DNA of 64,000 nucleotides, taken from the NCBI GenBank assembly GCA_018376135.1, contig JAHABX010000001.1:110808-174807 (forward strand). The letters run 5' to 3'. Shown here piece after piece: positions 62,511-64,000 of the stretch. The DNA comes from Clostridiales bacterium (GTDB taxonomy: Bacteria > Bacillota > Clostridia > Lachnospirales > Lachnospiraceae). The notes under the pieces were generated by a model. The model was not told the origin of the DNA and searched no databases. It saw only the letters and a program-made list of their open reading frames with translations. Within the stretch, counting starts at the first letter, position 1. Each line of letters starts with the position of its first letter. Both the position numbers and the translations under genes were made by a program.

Positions 62511-62600
62511 ATCTCGCCTCCATATTCTTTCCACCGATATATTGTTTAGATTATAGCATTTTTGAAAGATATTCAAAAGCTGCAATATTAGAAGATACTT

Positions 62601-63518
62601 TTATAAGGACTCCAGTACTTTCCCAATATCTCCCTGAATACAGATGGAGCGTTCCGCTATCTCACGAGGCGCAGCCGCATCCTTCAGATTCAGACAGGCA
62701 TAGACCGCCTTGGGATTCTGCATCGTCATCTGCCAGAAAGGATATTTGATGATACCGGGGGTGTTGCCCCCAACACCCAATTCTAAAAACAGGATGTTTA
62801 ACCCCTCGTGCCGTCGCAGGAAATCCGAATAGCGGTTCTGTGCGGTATGCCATCCCGCATCCTCCACAAATGTGTTGTCACTGCGCAGATTGACATTCAT
62901 AGGTTTTCCGCATTTTGGGCAGTAAGGGACCAATTCAGACGGAATAGCCATTTTCGGGGATTTGCCGTTTCCCATGACCAGATCATTGGTTTCTGTGATC
63001 GTGAATCCCTGTGCGTCCACCATTTTGCGAACAACGTCCTCGTTATCATAGGTTTCGTTATGGCAGGGAACACTGCATTGGAGCAGGCCATAATCGCCTT
63101 GGGTATAAAACATCCTATGCTTCTCAAATCCTGCCTTTTGGAAACAGTGATCCACATTGGTAGTCAGCACAAAGTAGTCCTTGTCCTGTACCAACGCAAG
63201 CAGATCATCATATACCGGTTTCGGAGCGTCCATGTAGCGGTTTACCCAGATATGACGGCTCCACCATGCCCAATATTCCTCAAAATCCTGAAAAGGATAA
63301 AATCCACCCGAATAAATATCCCTGATATGATATTTTTCCGCAAAATCATGGAAATACCGCTGAAAGCGTTCTCCGGAATAGGTAAATCCCGCTGCGGCAG
63401 ACAGCCCGGAACCGGCTCCAATGATAACTGCGTCCGCATCATTCAATACGGCTCTTAACCGATTTAATTTAACCGAGCAGGTTTCGGTAGATTTGTTCGT
63501 CAAGCTCCTTAAAAACAT
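62601..63518 (-). CDS. Class M sirtuin-type protein ADP-ribosyltransferase
   Basis: A 305-residue SIR2 protein. The NAD site GAGSGLSAAAGFTYSGERF lies at residues 34-52, and TTNVDHCFQKAGF holds Asn121 and Asp123. Where a deacetylase would have its catalytic His, there is Gln140 in TQGDYG. Exchange of His for Gln is the mark of class M sirtuins (SirTM), which ADP-ribosylate a lipoylated GcvH-like protein. One CPKCG zinc pair is seen near 205. The start overlaps the macrodomain gene by 50 nt and has a GAGGTGA site, so translation is coupled. GcvH-L and lipoate ligase, the usual partners, would lie beyond the window end. Confidence 0.85.
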   Translation of the reverse strand: MFLRSLTNKSTETCSVKLNRLRAVLNDADAVIIGAGSGLSAAAGFTYSGERFQRYFHDFAEKYHIRDIYSGGFYPFQDFEEYWAWWSRHIWVNRYMDAPKPVYDDLLALVQDKDYFVLTTNVDHCFQKAGFEKHRMFYTQGDYGLLQCSVPCHNETYDNEDVVRKMVDAQGFTITETNDLVMGNGKSPKMAIPSELVPYCPKCGKPMNVNLRSDNTFVEDAGWHTAQNRYSDFLRRHEGLNILFLELGVGGNTPGIIKYPFWQMTMQNPKAVYACLNLKDAAAPREIAERSICIQGDIGKVLESL

Positions 63519-64000
63519 TAAAGATCACCTCGATTTTACTGCCGGTTTCGGCTTTATAGTCTTTTACCGTTTGTACGGCAATTTTTGCAGCTTCTTCATT
63601 GGGAAACATAAATACACCTGTGGAAATGCAGCAAAACGCAATACTGTGTACTTGGGTCTGATCTGCCAGTTCCAGACAGGAGCGATAACAGGACGCAAGC
63701 TGCCTGCAATGGAGCGGCGTTAATTTCCCCCGCACAATCGGGCCAACCGTATGGATTACATACTCACAAGGCAGATTAAAGGCCGGAGTAATTTTGGCTG
63801 TCCCTGTGGGTTCCTCATACCCCTGCTTCTCCATAAGGTCGCTGCAATAATTCCTGAGCTGGATACCGGCATAGGTATGAATACAATTATCAATGCAATT
63901 ATGGCAAGGCTGATAGCAGCCGGTCATGCCGCTATTGGCCGCGTTTACAATCGCTCCGCAGGCAAGCCTTGTAATGTCGCCCCGCCACAAATAAATTTCA
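63469..64000 (-). CDS. Macrodomain protein, zinc-type ADP-ribosylhydrolase, partial
   Basis: The frame is open to the last base, so the N-terminus lies outside the window. The visible 177 or so residues begin within EIYLWRGDITRLACGAIVNAANSGM (ADP-ribose binding), followed by a Cys/His cluster CYQPCHNCIDNCIH that fits a zinc-containing macrodomain, HTVGPIV, and the second ADP-ribose loop SISTG-like FCCISTGVFMFP. Zinc macrodomains remove the ADP-ribose placed by the adjacent class M sirtuin. The stop codon overlaps the sirtuin start by 50 nt. Confidence 0.86.
   Translation of the reverse strand, partial: EIYLWRGDITRLACGAIVNAANSGMTGCYQPCHNCIDNCIHTYAGIQLRNYCSDLMEKQGYEEPTGTAKITPAFNLPCEYVIHTVGPIVRGKLTPLHCRQLASCYRSCLELADQTQVHSIAFCCISTGVFMFPNEEAAKIAVQTVKDYKAETGSKIEVIFNVFKELDEQIYRNLLG

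Overview
The window looks like a piece of a Lachnospiraceae-type chromosome (Clostridia, anaerobic spore former). The reasons are an alpha/beta-type small acid-soluble spore protein and a GerW/YtfJ sporulation protein, an oxygen-sensitive class III ribonucleotide reductase, the YqeB/YqeC/YedF set for selenium-dependent molybdenum hydroxylases, a lysine riboswitch on a LysW-type NhaC carrier, and Clostridia-style ribosome binding sites. I cannot name the genus or species.

Left part (1-14.9 kb, almost all + strand): the C-terminal two thirds of a P-type cation ATPase; a membrane-anchored C39-like peptidase; an operon with two tandem class I methyltransferases and a complete five-gene peptide/nickel-type ABC importer; then a ROK repressor divergent from a polyol or sugar-acid operon (mannitol/fructuronate dehydrogenase, GntP permease, and a PfkB kinase that carries an N-terminal HPr-like domain).

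Middle (14.9-24 kb): an XerS-like tyrosine recombinase lies beside a 28-bp dyad with the 11-6-11 layout of a dif site, and gene orientation switches here from + to -. On both sides genes point toward this spot, as expected at a replication terminus. Next come an ABC-class ATPase, a MotA/MotB-like (ZorAB-like) ion-channel pair, a YneA-like SOS division inhibitor with three LexA-box matches, an NSS transporter with a divergent LysR regulator, an internally deleted radical SAM gene, and tRNA-Val(CAC) and tRNA-Ala(CGC).

Right part (24-64 kb, mostly - strand): a YtrA-type GntR/ABC operon; a condensation-fold acyltransferase/DUF6320 pair with a divergent lipase; the riboswitch-controlled lysine carrier; nrdD, a separate 52-residue glycyl-radical-like protein, and nrdG; the selenium-Mo-hydroxylase accessory genes; yitT, miaB, a class V aminotransferase and an ECF S component; a two-component system; a phosphatase; a lipoprotein; sspA-like, recG, fakA-like, asp23 and rpmB; sporulation and envelope genes; a NUDIX hydrolase; a class B PBP with FtsW/RodA; a U32 peptidase; zapA; ruvAB; a NusG-II protein; an Rpn nuclease; a RhuM remnant; and a class M sirtuin with its macrodomain partner, which runs off the window end.

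The most interesting items are the XerS/dif-like locus at the strand switch, the Crh-like domain fused to a sugar kinase, and the split NrdD. Start codons were moved from the longest open frame wherever a Shine-Dalgarno sequence and family alignment favoured an internal start.
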